In this document: in pieces, positions 7,713-18,222 of the stretch | Numbering within the stretch: the stretch's first letter is position 1 | Layout of the letters: every line of letters starts with the position of its first letter | Assembly (NCBI GenBank): GCA_947561395.2 | Contig: OX387189.1 | Location: 23,436,329 to 23,500,328, forward strand | Direction: 5' to 3' | Length of the DNA: 64,000 bases | Source: Buxus sempervirens | Lineage: Eukaryota; Streptophyta; Magnoliopsida; Buxales; Buxaceae | Notes under the pieces: model-generated | What the model was told of the DNA's origin: nothing | What the model saw: the letters and a program-made list of their open reading frames with translations, nothing else | Database searches by the model: none | Position numbers and translations under genes: made by a program

Positions 7713-10588
7713 CTAATCTAATGGCCATGCAGGTCCGCCCCTACGGCCACGGCCTCGTCCTCTGCTTCGACCCCGGCCTGAAGATCGTCTGCGCTCAAAG
7801 ACATGCCGCACAACATTGCGGGCCGTGCTACGCGTCATCCTGCTCAAAACAGACTGAATATCATACCACATATATAGAGGCACAAGGCCAGCAGTGGGAT
7901 GATCAGGAGGGATGTACCCTGAAGTATCTACATATCCTGTAGAATCGGGATCAGACTCTGTACGGGAAGAATCCGCAGAAGGATCAACAGCAGCATGTGT
8001 CACCTCAACATCCTCCATATCAGGACCAGCAGGAACAGAGATCCCAGGTGCATCAGCATCAACCCCAGGCTCTACAGGATCAGCTGTAGCCTCCTCCATC
8101 ACTGCAGTCTCCACGGTAGGCTCTACCATAGCGGCGTCCATAGCCGAATCCATATCAACATCAGCAGATGTAGCAGGAGCAGTCTCAGCTACTGGGGCAG
8201 ACTCTGGCACGTCCTCAGCAGCAGGTACAATATCAGCCTCGACCTCGGGCTCTGCTGCAGGAACCTCCACTGGACTGGGAGACGTCACGAACTCCACCCG
8301 TGCCACAGAAAACACCTCATCCCGGAAATGCATAGGCACGGGTGAAGCAGGTGAAGAGGGGCCAGCTGTGTACTCCTGAAACTAAGAGAAAAATTCAGTC
8401 AGAACAAGACAAAGAAATACAAAAGCAGGAATGGAAATAAAAAGAAGAAATTAACCTGAGTATCAGATGGACCCGCCTGGTCCTGTGCATCAGATGGACC
8501 CGCCTGGCCCTGGGCTCTGGCTAGCTGCCCCCGGAGATCTGAAATGGTGATATAGAGGGCGTCTCGCTCAGCGATCGCGGCATCACGCTGGCGCTCTAAA
8601 ACAGCATAGCGAGACCTGATCTCTGCCAACTGAGCCTCCTGAAATAGCAAAGAAAGAAGTCATAAAAATGTTAATGAAATAGAAATAGAAGATCAGAGAA
8701 GGAAGAAGGCATACCGTGGTGTCGTAGGCCCTAATCACTACCCCTCCTATCTCCGTGACTCCGCCACGGACAGGCATGGGTGACATGAGGCACCCAACAG
8801 AAGCTCGCCTGAACCAGGCATCATAGTCACCCTCCTCTAATAATGTCTCTGCCTCAGTCCAATCTAAGAACTGGGCAGGATCAGCAGGCATGGGAGGATA
8901 GGAAGGAGTAGTATCTGGCGGGATGGCAGGAATCCGCGGCTCTCCCACATGCTGAAAGAAGAAGCGCCCGCCGCAGTACCAGATGCTGCCCAGCTGACCA
9001 ATAAAGAACTGGTATCTCTGTCGTCTCTGATCAGGGACAAATGCATCTCTGGCTGCCTGCAGGGCTAACACCTCATGAATGTCCTCCATCCTGGGGACAA
9101 ATAGCTGAAAACAGAACAAGACATCAGATGTGCGATCCAGGAAGAAAAGAAAAGAAGAAGTAGAGGAATTAAAGAAGATTACCTCAGACCGGTATAACCT
9201 GTCTAAGTGGGCCCGGGCGGACCTGGGACGACTCTTTTCAGAGTCATGCTCTACATGACACCATCTAAGTGCCATAGGATACGTCTCCGCAGGCATCGTA
9301 GAGGTAGGGCGGAAATAGGGTATATAAACCCTAGCAAAAAACTGCAAGAAAGAAGAAAATAGTCAGAAGAATAGAAAAAGAGAGATAAGGAAAAGAGAAA
9401 GAGTGAAAAAGAAAGGAAATAAACATTTCACCTGCAGAAAAGGCCAGAAGAACCGGCATCCAACTCCAGCCCCTCTGGATGTAGAGAGGCCACTCACTGA
9501 TCGGCGCAGGCCGGCCAGAATGGTACCAAATATGAGAGGGCCCCAGGCGTACCTCCTCGCCCGCTGCAAATCTCCCAGAAGACTCAAGAAGTGAGGACTA
9601 ACTGAAGTCGTGTCCTCTGGGAAGAAGCAGGATCCCATCATATACAGAAAAAGAAATCTGAAGGCAAATGGAAACACATGGTCACCGGCAGCAAGCTGGC
9701 CAAACTGCCTCCTCCGGAAAGTCTCTCTCAACCATGTCAAAGACAATCTAGCTCTCCCCCGATCCCATGCCTCTGGAGGCAGTACAATATATCCAAGATA
9801 ACCAGCAATCTCATCAGCCTCTGGCATAGTCATCTCAGGAATAACATCACCGATCATCCTAATCCCGGTGATGAGCGTGAAATCAGAAGGCCGGATCCCA
9901 ATCTCAATATCTGGGAAGTGGAAGCTCAGTGTCTCTGGGAAAAACCTCTCCAACAATGCGGCAATGAGGGCTCGATCTAAGCGTACGTCCGGGATAGTGA
10001 TAAACATGCCGAAACCATACAAGCCTAGCTCCCGACGATAGGCCGAACTGCAAGCTCTCAAGAATCTAGTAAAGCTGGCCCAGCTCCCTCTATAATGGGA
10101 CATCGGATACTCCAAAGGGATATCCGCCCTAACGCATGCTGAGGGATGAGTCCTCAAACCATGCAGAAGATCGGTATCCCTAATCTGGGCAGCCACCTCC
10201 TCAGGGATCTCAACCCTGGTCCTGGCCTCATCTCTGCCACGGCCCCCTCTGCGGCCTCCTCTATGGCCCTCATCATGGCCTCCATCTCTGCCTCCAGCTC
10301 TGCGTCTGCCACGGCTCCTATCTCTGCCAGAAGCCTCAACAGCCGACTAAAAGAAAATAATTGAAGAATCAGGAAGATGTATTTTGGGAAAGGATAGGAA
10401 ATTGCAGAAAAGTTAGAGTATACCTCTGGGGTCGCCTCACGCGAATCCCCAGAAGGGAAATCTGGGATATCAGAATCAGAATCCCTCTCGGTCCTCGAAG
10501 ACGAGGCCACATCAGCAGGATCTCGCCTAACCCTCGAGGAGGAAGGCTCATCTGCAGGATCTCGGGAAGCCGATATAAGGCGGGCCAT
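7713..10588 (-). CDS. Antisense gene of element 1: plant mobile domain (PMD) protein with RG-rich segments, six exons
   Basis: Six exons on the complement join in phase 0 with GT-AG introns: 10588-10424, 10346-9432, 9341-9183, 9104-8715, 8638-8456 and 8375-7713, about 824 aa. Residues 1-55 are acidic and Ser-rich. The start of exon 2 encodes an Arg-Gly-rich stretch. PMD then follows, with LDRALIAALLERFFPET, LITGIRM and, in exon 3, MALRWCHVEHD. Exon 4 has WYCGGRFFFQHVGEPRIP. Exon 5 is a short coiled coil with a duplicated QAGPSD motif. Exon 6 is acidic/Ala-Pro-rich and ends in an RGRSRGRGRGRRGG basic tail. PMDs occur in transposons and in host proteins such as MAIL1/MAIN that act in transposon silencing and development. 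The RG stretches suggest nucleic-acid binding. No stop codons or broken splice sites were seen. Confidence 0.85.
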
Positions 10589-12271
10589 CTACGGTTCAAA
10601 TCAGGGAGTTGGTTAATTATTCTTGTTAAAAATTTTTAATTGCTTAATTTTCATTTTAACCAAGATTAATTGATGTGCAAGAAAAGAAAAATGGAGGATG
10701 GAAGAAAAGGAGTTTAATTTTCTGTTTGGAGAAAGCCTATTGTTATATTTATCAAGAAAATATATAAAAATTATATATAGGAAGTTTAGGCTTCTTATAT
10801 ATGAATGTGCTAAGAGTGGATTTTAATCATTTTTTTTTTTTTTTTTTTTTGGTTTCAGGATAAAAGTTCAAGCATACTTGTATTGAGACTGAGGTAAAAC
10901 AAGAAAGGCAAAGTCAAAAGTCTATTTTATTCATGCCAAGACAGTTGGACAAGATGATCAACATCAAATCCAGTCAAGAATCAGTTCATATTAAACCCAT
11001 GAGTGTTCGACTCAAGCTAAGGTTTTAAAGCAAAAATCATGCATTGGTTGGCATTTACTACAATAAGAACACCAAGATGAAGGCATAAACAGATACAAAC
11101 AATATGCTAAATGAGGATGAGCTAATGACAATGATAAATTGTTCCATGATGATCAAGGGAATCTAGAGCATACAACAAAGCAGAAATTCAGTCTTAATCA
11201 GAAAAACTGCAAATATCAGTTCAGACAGCTGGGTACATACATGAATAAAATTCAGACGTTTGGGAAGTTGCTCATTCAATCTGCTAGAAGAAATGCATGG
11301 ACATGCAAGCATCCAAAGCACCAATTTTCGGATGCAACAGAGGCATAAAAATCAAAGCAATACTGAACCATTAAGCAAATCAACAGTTGGGAATATTCAG
11401 GAACTTATCAATCAGGAACCAGGAGTTTGTACAAATCACGAATTCACATTCGGCCAAAATGAGAATACCATAAACATGAAGTGAGGTTCGGCCACTTACC
11501 TGTCTCGATTGAAATTAGAAAGTTTTGCAAGCTAAATCTTACTCCACCAAAGCTTCAAGGATAATTCCCAGTCGTTTGGGGATGATTAGAAGCACACCCG
11601 AAGCTAAGACCACAGTCACGGCAATGGAAGAAGAAGAAATGGGAACCGTAGTCGGGAAACAGGGATTCGCCGGAAGAGAACAGTGGTCGCCGGAAAATGA
11701 GAATGGCCGGAGATAGCAAATGCTGCCGGAGATGAAGTCGGACGCTTGGAGAAGAAGAAGCAAGGACCGGAGAAGAAAGCACGGTCGCGGAGGAATTAGG
11801 GCACAGTGCGAGCAGAAGAGAAAGGGTCGCGGTCGCGAGATTAAGAAGGAGTTCAAAATCCGTAAAATCAGTACGGGCATCAGACGCCCGTGAAAGTACT
11901 ACGGTCCCAGTCGCCCGTGAACCCTCTACGGGCAGGGTCTATCCGTAAGCACAATACGGGCAAAGCCAAATATTGCGTATTTTATCATTTTCTCACAATT
12001 TTTAGGAGATTAATGTTTGTATTAGTTGTAAGTTGCAAGGACTGCCACCTTACCTACTTTTGTTTAAAACTTTTGTCTCAAATCTCACTTCATAGCCCAC
12101 AAGTGCTCAGTGAGAGGAGAGAGGAGGATTTGGCCCTTAAGCTGAGGGATTTCTTAGCAAATCTTCCATAATCAATTCTTTTTTTCAAAAATCATCCATT
12201 TAATCCTTGCAAAGTACAATTGATTATACAAAAATCTCAGAAAGTGCAATTGGTGGGTCTTTTTGCTCTCT
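10589..12271. other. 3' spacer of element 1 / probable leader of the antisense PMD gene
   Basis: No sense gene seen. A T-run lies at about 10831-10852, and a minus-strand TATATAAG at about 10796-10803, some 205 bases before the PMD start. From 11600 to 11860 the + strand is purine-rich with repeated CCGGAGA/CCGGAAA phrases. Read on the minus strand this looks like a pyrimidine-rich plant 5' leader. A cluster of ACGGGC palindromes lies at 11870-11970. From about 11985 onward the sequence matches 42225-42550 of element 2 nearly base for base, so this part is the common pre-LTR region of the family. Confidence 0.45.
11870..11970. promoter_or_regulatory. Second cluster of ACGGGC/GCCCGT palindromes in the 3' spacer of element 1
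   Basis: Within 100 bases there are three GCCCGT and three ACGGGC motifs, forming inverted pairs such as GCCCGTGAAC...ACGGGC. The cluster lies upstream (minus strand) of the pyrimidine-rich stretch that could be the PMD gene leader. It may therefore be the promoter module of that gene, as 7376-7505 is for its neighbour. Confidence 0.4.
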
Positions 12272-12297
12272 GCTTGTAATTGGTTCCAATTACCAGC
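12272..12297 (+). other. Hairpin directly upstream of the polypurine tract of element 1
   Basis: GCTTGTAATTGG, a TT loop and CCAATTACCAGC form a 12-bp stem with one T-G pair. CTCT before it and AGAG within the polypurine tract can extend the stem. Element 2 has the same structure at 42516-42541. Confidence 0.6.
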
Positions 12298-12311
12298 AAA
12301 GAGGGGGCAGC
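12298..12311 (+). other. Polypurine tract of element 1
   Basis: AAAGAGGGGGCAG followed by one C ends directly at the TGTAGAC start of the 3' LTR. This is the expected primer for plus-strand DNA synthesis. The same tract occurs at 42542-42554. Confidence 0.8.
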
Positions 12312-14112
12312 TGTAGACACCCCAAATTGCACTACAAAATGAGAAAATAATAAAAACATGTAATTAGAGCTTAAAACAGGTCAAAAAAGCCTAAAAATAG
12401 AATGAACAGGCTTTGCCCGTATTTTCTTCACGGGCCTATCGCGCCCGAAAGTTATCTACGGGCAGGCGCGCCCGTAGTACCAATACGGTCACTATTGGAC
12501 CGTAGTGCATTTACGGGCATTAAAGACACGTGCAAGTTTTGTCCTTCTCTCGATTTCCGAGCTTTATTTGAAGTCCAAGATATCTTTAAACGAGCGGATT
12601 ATGTCTTTTATTCGCTGAAGTCACCTTGGTTGGCTATGGATGGGCATTATCTCTGTATTTCACTCTATCCTGAGAATCAGGATATATCCTTCTGGACCAG
12701 CCTTGCCCCTGGGTGTGTCTATAAATAGAGGCTCATTCCTCTAGCTAAGGGCCACGAAATTTTGAAGAATCAAAAGCTCCAAGAGAAGGAAAGGAATCCC
12801 TGCTGCTCTGCCTGCTCAATCCAGGTAAGTCCCCTATCCTTTTTTATTTTGTCTTCAATTCTAGAAGTAATAGGATCATCTCTATTGCTGTAGAATAAGG
12901 CCATATCTGTTTTTGTATTCCTAAACCTGCCTCCAAGTACCTCAAGGGTCTCTCTAGCCGTAAAACGTGAAGAGAGAACTAGGGGAAAGGGGAACAGGTG
13001 GATCCCTAGAATAGAACCCTATATCTGTTTTTTTTCCTAGAATAAAGCTTGTGATTGTGTTTGTGTAACCAAACTTATCTCTAAGTACCTCAAGAGTCTC
13101 TCTAGCCGTAAAACGTGAAGAGAGAACTAGGGGAAAAGAGAACAGGTGGATCCGTAGGGTAGACCCCCATGTGCTCTAATATGTGAGATGTGGCTGTTTT
13201 AAATATTCTGATCATGTTTTAATGCTTTTTATGATGAATCTGAATGAATACATGAATCCATGATGTTTATAGCATAAGATCCCCTATTTTTGATAAAATT
13301 TGGATTTTTCACATATTTGCACCTACAGCACTGTTTTCGTGATTTTTGTGGTTTTAGGCTAGGATCTTGGATTTATCATGATCAATATGGTAGATCTGAA
13401 TCCAAAAGCCTAAAAGTAAATTCTAGGGTTTCATGATATGGTTTTTAAATCGTTTTTAATTATTGAGAGAAAACCCTACGGTCTAAATTCTCCCCTTTTG
13501 GTGTTTTTCATCAACGTAGGTATTTTCGGTTTTGATTTTCAGATTTAATGTGAAATTTGGGCTTTACCTATGACCTGGACTATTCAAGTTCAATTTTGAA
13601 ATATTTTATAAAAATCATATTTTTCTAGATTTCTAGAATTTTGACTTGAAGCCAGATTTTTGGATTTTTCACTTTAAATTGATTTTATTTGATTTTATCT
13701 CAATTTTGTTTTGATCATGAAACCCTAGGAATGGTATGATCATGTTTAATAGTTCTGGATCAATCAGACTATTCATATGAAAAAACCATACAATTTTTGT
13801 CTTTTTTGTGATTTCGTGTGATTTTTATAGCAAGCTTTTTCCTTTATTTTAAACATGAACAATACCTGGCAACCACCTTGTGTGGATGAATAGGGGTGCC
13901 TAACACCTTCCCTTGTTCATAACTTAATCCCCTTACCCATCTCTGGTTGTTTTTTTTAGGAGGGATATTTTGCCCTAAAATTTGCCTTTTGTGCTTATTT
14001 AATATTTTGGTGTCCATTCACACCTAGATTGAATGGTGGCGACTCTTTGTTTAATTTAATCCCGTGTGATGATTGAGGAAATCATTAGATTGATTTTTTC
14101 CCATGTCTCACA
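12312..14112 (+). repeat. 3' LTR of element 1 (LTR family A)
   Basis: It begins TGTAGACACCCCAAATTGCA and ends CCCATGTCTCACA, 1801 bp. It matches the LTRs of element 2 across its length but is about 138 bp longer, because the segment around CTCAAG..CTAGCCGTAAAACGTGAAG is present twice, 148 bases apart (12941 and 13089). U3 carries GC-rich palindromes at 12415-12525, including CTACGGGC/GCCCGTAG and TACGGTC/GACCGTA. TATAAATA at 12720-12727 marks the promoter, so R starts about 30 bases later. CATAC follows the end. Confidence 0.9.
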
Positions 14113-14728
14113 CATACCTCAAGGGAGGTAAGTGTAATTTACCCTAAAAAAATGAGAAAATTAAAATGAACCATACGTACTATTCTAATGACTAATAATT
14201 AGTTTCAAATTCCGGTTAAGAGTTAAAAAGTCCTAGGTTCTTGTTTTAATTCCTTGATTTGAGCAATTTTGTTGAACACATATTAGTTGTGAATAATTAT
14301 ATTTGGAATCATGGATCTGATATTGGAATTGCTGGAAATATTTTTGTGTATCTTGGAGTGGGTGAATTTCCTCTCACTGGGATTGAGATGAGATGTTATT
14401 ATGAATTGGAAAGCTTTACTTATTGAATGACATTTTTATTTGTAATTGACTTAATAAATATGTTGAGTGTGTATTGTGTCTAGCGGACATAGTGGTATAT
14501 GAATCCATAGGATAAGTTAAATAGTGAAAAGGTGGTATTTACTTTATTTGGTTACTTTGACTCCATGATACACACTTCCTTTTGTAAGTTAGTTTGCATT
14601 GGAGGGTCCTCAAATACAAATGGGACTCATTTTAGATTTATCTTGCTAGTGAGGCTTACGTCAGTGAGGTTATCTTTGTATATGATGACAATGTGGCTAC
14701 ACCCATGATTGTGATTTAGCTTTGTTGC
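14113..14728 (+). repeat. Repeat fragment related to LTR family C, left of the fold-back LTR
   Basis: No gene. The stretch around 14280-14560 (GGAATCATGGATCT, TATCTTGGAGTG, GTGTCTAGCGGACATAG..ATCCATAG) resembles 18290-18510. The fold-back LTR at 14729-17545 was inserted in it; the continuation is 17551 onward, with GTTGC on both sides. Confidence 0.45.
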
Positions 14729-17545
14729 TGTAGACACCCGAAATTGCATAATAAAAATGAAGAATAATTGGCAAAAATCATTATCTCCTTTGAAACCAGC
14801 ACAAAATTTGAGAAAATAAGCATTTTTCCTTGTATCCGACAACTCAGGTCGGATACAAGCATATCCCTTTGTATCCGACATAAGTTGTCGGATACAAGCA
14901 AACCTTAATGTATCCGACATCATATGTCGGATACATATAGATGCTTGTGTATCCGACCTTATATGTCGGATACATGTTTTTTTGCTCCAAATTAGGGTTT
15001 TCCGAGAGTTTTCACTTTTTACCATCATATCATTCATTAAATGAGTGGAAATCTCGGAAATATCCTTAGGGTTAAGGTTGGTGGGCTCTAGACATTAGCT
15101 TGTGTCTACCATCCCACCAAACCTAACCCTAGCCTTTGCCTATAAATAGGAGGCTCCTCCTCAAGCAAATGACCATTAACTCTTGCCAAGAACCTTTGCC
15201 AAGAAGAGCTCCGAGTGAAGAGGGGAACCGCTGTGGAAGTGCTTCCAGAACCTAGGTAAGCCTCAAACCTCTTTTTAATTTTCTGTTTTTACATTTCTAG
15301 ATCTAGATCTCTTCTTCTACCTTTCTGTAGAATAAGGCCTTGATGTGTGTATGAAAACCATTCCCCGGCTCAAAGTATCTCAAGACTCCCCCTAGCCGTA
15401 AAACGTGAAGGTGGGATCTAGGAGAAACGAGACTGGGGATTGATCCTAGTGCTAGAACCTCTCTTGATTAAGCCTTTTGAATCTATGTAAACCGTTTCAT
15501 ATTCAAAGTACCCCAAGATTATCTTGAAGAACCGTGGTTAACGGGGAGAGAGAACTAAGGGAAACGATAATGGAACGGAACCCTAGGTTGTTTTTTAGAA
15601 CCCTATTCTGATTAATGTGAATGAATGCTATCTTTGTTATGTTGTTGGAATGATTTTTACACCTACACATACATAGCACGTGATTTTGGCGGGATAGGCT
15701 CATATTTCGGATTTATTGCATTTATTGTGACAAATCTGAAATAAATAGCCCCAAGCAATTCTGGAATGTTTTTAAATGATTTTCAAAGGATTTTGATCCA
15801 TCTTGCACGGATTACACACACTTTATCACTATTTGGAGTTGGTTTTCTTCAAAAATGGCTTAACTTGACAGCAACTGTACCCTGACTTCGGACACTCATA
15901 ACTTCATCGTCCGGATGAATTTTGGAGTGATTCTAGAACCATGGGAAAGGTGAGGCTGTCTAGTTTATACCTACCAAATTTCATTAATTTCTATCAAGCA
16001 GATTTTTGACACCTCTCTGTCGAAGTTGATAGGTCAATTCAGATCTGAATACGGAACCTGTCACTTCGACCAAGCGCCATGTGTTCGTCTTAAATCCGAT
16101 TCGAGTGATTTTTGTTTCTGGGCACTCCTTTATGAGTCGATTTTCAAATCCAGTTCATTTCATAATTTTTTGATTCCATTTGTGTTATTGGTAACAGATT
16201 TACTCAGAACTGCTCATCAGCACTTTTCTGGGTAAATCTGTGATCTTCGGGGCTTGTTCGGGGGAACACCCAAGGCACATCCGAATGAATTTTTGTATGA
16301 GGCTAGTTTTATTTGAAATATGGCCATACAGACTTCAATCACACCAAATATCATGAATTTATATGGATCAGATTTTCTAGATGGTTTTCCAAACTTGTCC
16401 ACTTGTCACTTTTAATTATCTCCAGCAGCAATTTTAAAAGAGGCATAACTCCTAGGATTTCAACCGGATTTAATTGAAATTTTGCATGAGTCTCTTATTT
16501 ACCATAATCTTTCAAATGGATTTGGTTTGATTCAATTTAAAATTGGATTTGAATGATTTCAAGACAAATGGCATTATCTTTTACCGAATTTTCCAGATTT
16601 GACTCAACTTGGTTTATGCAATTTTTGCTTTGATTTCCATCTATTGGCGATATTCCAGAAGTGATATTGATATAAAAGAGGATTTAGAATTCGTTTGGAT
16701 TACTCATGTGGACATATCACACATTTGTTTTATCCTTTCTCAAGGTTTTTAATGATTTTAGCAAGCTTTCTCATTTTTTTAGCATGAACAACACTTGGCT
16801 ACCACCTTGTGTGGGTGAATGGGGGTGCCTAACACCTTCCCCCGTTCATAATCTAATCCCCTTATCCATCTTTGGATTTGATTTTCAAGTAGAGTTATTT
16901 TTACTCTAGAATTTGCCTTTTAGCCCTTTTTGCTTATTTCGAATCTTTTGGTGTCCATTCACACCCAAAAATCTGAATGGTAGCGACTCTCCCATATTTA
17001 CGTTTGAGCCCGTGTGTTGACGGAGGGAAATCATCCAGGTGATTTTTCCCATGTGTTCACTCGGAGCTCTTCTTGGCAAAGGTTCTTGGCAAGAGTTAAT
17101 GGCCATTTGCTTGAGGAGGAGCCTCCTATTTATAGGCAAAGGCTAGGGTTAGGGTTGGTGGGATGGTAGACACAAACTAATGTCTAGAGCCCACCAACCT
17201 TAACCATAAGGATATTTCCGAGATTTCTACTCATTTAATGAAGGATATGATGGTAAAAAGTGAAAACTCTCGGAAAACCCTAATTTGGAGCAAAAAACAT
17301 GTATCCGACATATAAGGTCGGATACACAAGCATCTATATGTATCCTACATATGATATGGGATACATTAAGGTTTGCTTGTATCCGACAACTTATGTCGGA
17401 TACAAAGGGATATGCTTGTATCCGACCTGAGTTGTCGGATACAAGGAAAAATGCTTATTTTCTCAAATTTTGTGTTGGTTTCAAAGGAGATAATGATTTT
17501 TGCCAATTATTCTTCATTTTTACTATGCAATTTGGGGTGTCTACA
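14729..17545 (+). mobile_element. Fold-back LTR (family B): near-complete LTR fused to an inverted copy of its own first 490 bp
   Basis: From 14729 (TGTAGACACC) to 17055 this is a family B LTR in + orientation, missing only the last six bases (CTCACA). At 17056 the sequence turns round: 17056-17545 is the reverse complement of 14729-15218, ending GGTGTCTACA. Both outer ends are therefore the 5' LTR terminus. GTTGC is present at 14724-14728 and again at 17546-17550, a perfect 5-bp target duplication, so the structure integrated as a unit. The two arms differ by several substitutions, so it is not recent. TATAAATA lies at 15141-15148, with its mirror at 17127-17134. The arm ends about 70 bases past the TATA box. 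Confidence 0.85.
14832..14973 (+). promoter_or_regulatory. Four GTATCCGAC...GTCGGATAC palindromes in U3 of LTR family B
   Basis: Hairpins lie at 14832-14856, 14871-14895, 14910-14934 and 14949-14973. Each has 9-bp arms GTATCCGAC and GTCGGATAC and a 7-base loop that differs each time. They sit about 170 bases upstream of TATAAATA, the same slot as the ACGGGC palindromes of LTR family A. The mirrored set is at about 17300-17445 and another in the solo LTR at about 52558-52700. Confidence 0.75.
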
Positions 17546-17550
17546 GTTGC

Positions 17551-18222
17551 ATGAATGGTAGTATATGTCAAACTCCATATTTCGAGATTTATGGTGCTGG
17601 TATGTGAGTTTCTTGCGCAATAAGCTGATGGTCAAACCCCATATTTCGAGATTTAGCTTTGCTGGTATGGTGAGAACTACGGTTTACTGGCATTGCAATA
17701 AATCGTAAGGTGGCATAATGGAGACTTAGTTACTTTTCAAAGACTTATCTTTCTTCATGAGTCCTGTGATGTCATATATGTTGTTTTGAGCATGTTTTGC
17801 CTTTTTTGCTTTGGATCTATTTATTATAGAACTAAAGTTATTTACTGTTGATTTGATTTATCGTTATACCTCATGACTATTTCATAAAGTGGACTATTTT
17901 CTTGCATACACCTTACTGCCTGTTGAGATTCATATCTCACTCCTGTTTTCCCCTACTTTTCAGGCATGCTTGGAGAGATCATCAAGAATGGGGTAATGTG
18001 CATATGGGTAGAATTATGTACATGAACCTGAAATTAATTCAGCTTTAAAGAACCATTAATTGTAAATTAATTTGTTCAAATAATGGAAATACTTATGCTA
18101 TGCTTCCAATTGAACTCTGATATAAATAAAAGTTTAAATTCCCCCTAAATTTTAGTTTGTTCTAGCCCATTTTCACTAACACTTTGGGTTTGGTTATTTG
18201 AACCGAATCCGGGGATTACAAC
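17551..18222 (+). repeat. 3' part of an LTR of family C
   Basis: 17900-18000 contains GTTGAGATTCATATCTCACTC, a pyrimidine stretch with TTTTCAG, and CTTGGAGAGATC. This block recurs at 45130-45190, 45395-45460 and, inverted, at 29700-29790. It ends near 18222 with CCGGGGATTACA, like the GGGGCGTTACA ends of family C. A 38-base phrase with CCATATTTCGAGATTTA is repeated at about 17565 and 17630. No coding signal. Confidence 0.5.

Larger units (their letters stand above)
1..14112 (+). mobile_element. Element 1: Ty3/gypsy Tat/Ogre-type LTR retrotransposon, 5' part outside the window
   Basis: The protease end, G-patch linker, RT, RNase H, second (archaeal-type) RNase H, integrase, 3' spacer, polypurine tract and 3' LTR follow in the order expected of the Tat/Ogre branch of Ty3/gypsy. 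The 5' LTR, leader and gag lie left of base 1. Two genes on the opposite strand (5480-7255 and 7713-10588) sit between pol and the 3' LTR, and extra antisense genes in that slot are known in this branch. The base after the LTR begins CATAC, which would be the right target duplication, but the left one cannot be seen. The pol frame is long and open, so the insertion is not very old. Lineage assignment rests on the dual RNase H and on a tRNA-Arg-like PBS in the sister element. Confidence 0.9.

Noticed and set aside
7912..8379. Plus-strand Ser/Thr-rich frame of 155 codons
   Set aside because: Shadow of the acidic Ala/Glu/Pro-rich last exon of the PMD gene on the other strand; a similar shadow lies at 20974-21480.
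14627..15037. Minus-strand frame with repeated SDT-CIR phrases, and its mirror at 17285-17554
   Set aside because: Produced by the four palindromes in U3; not a gene.
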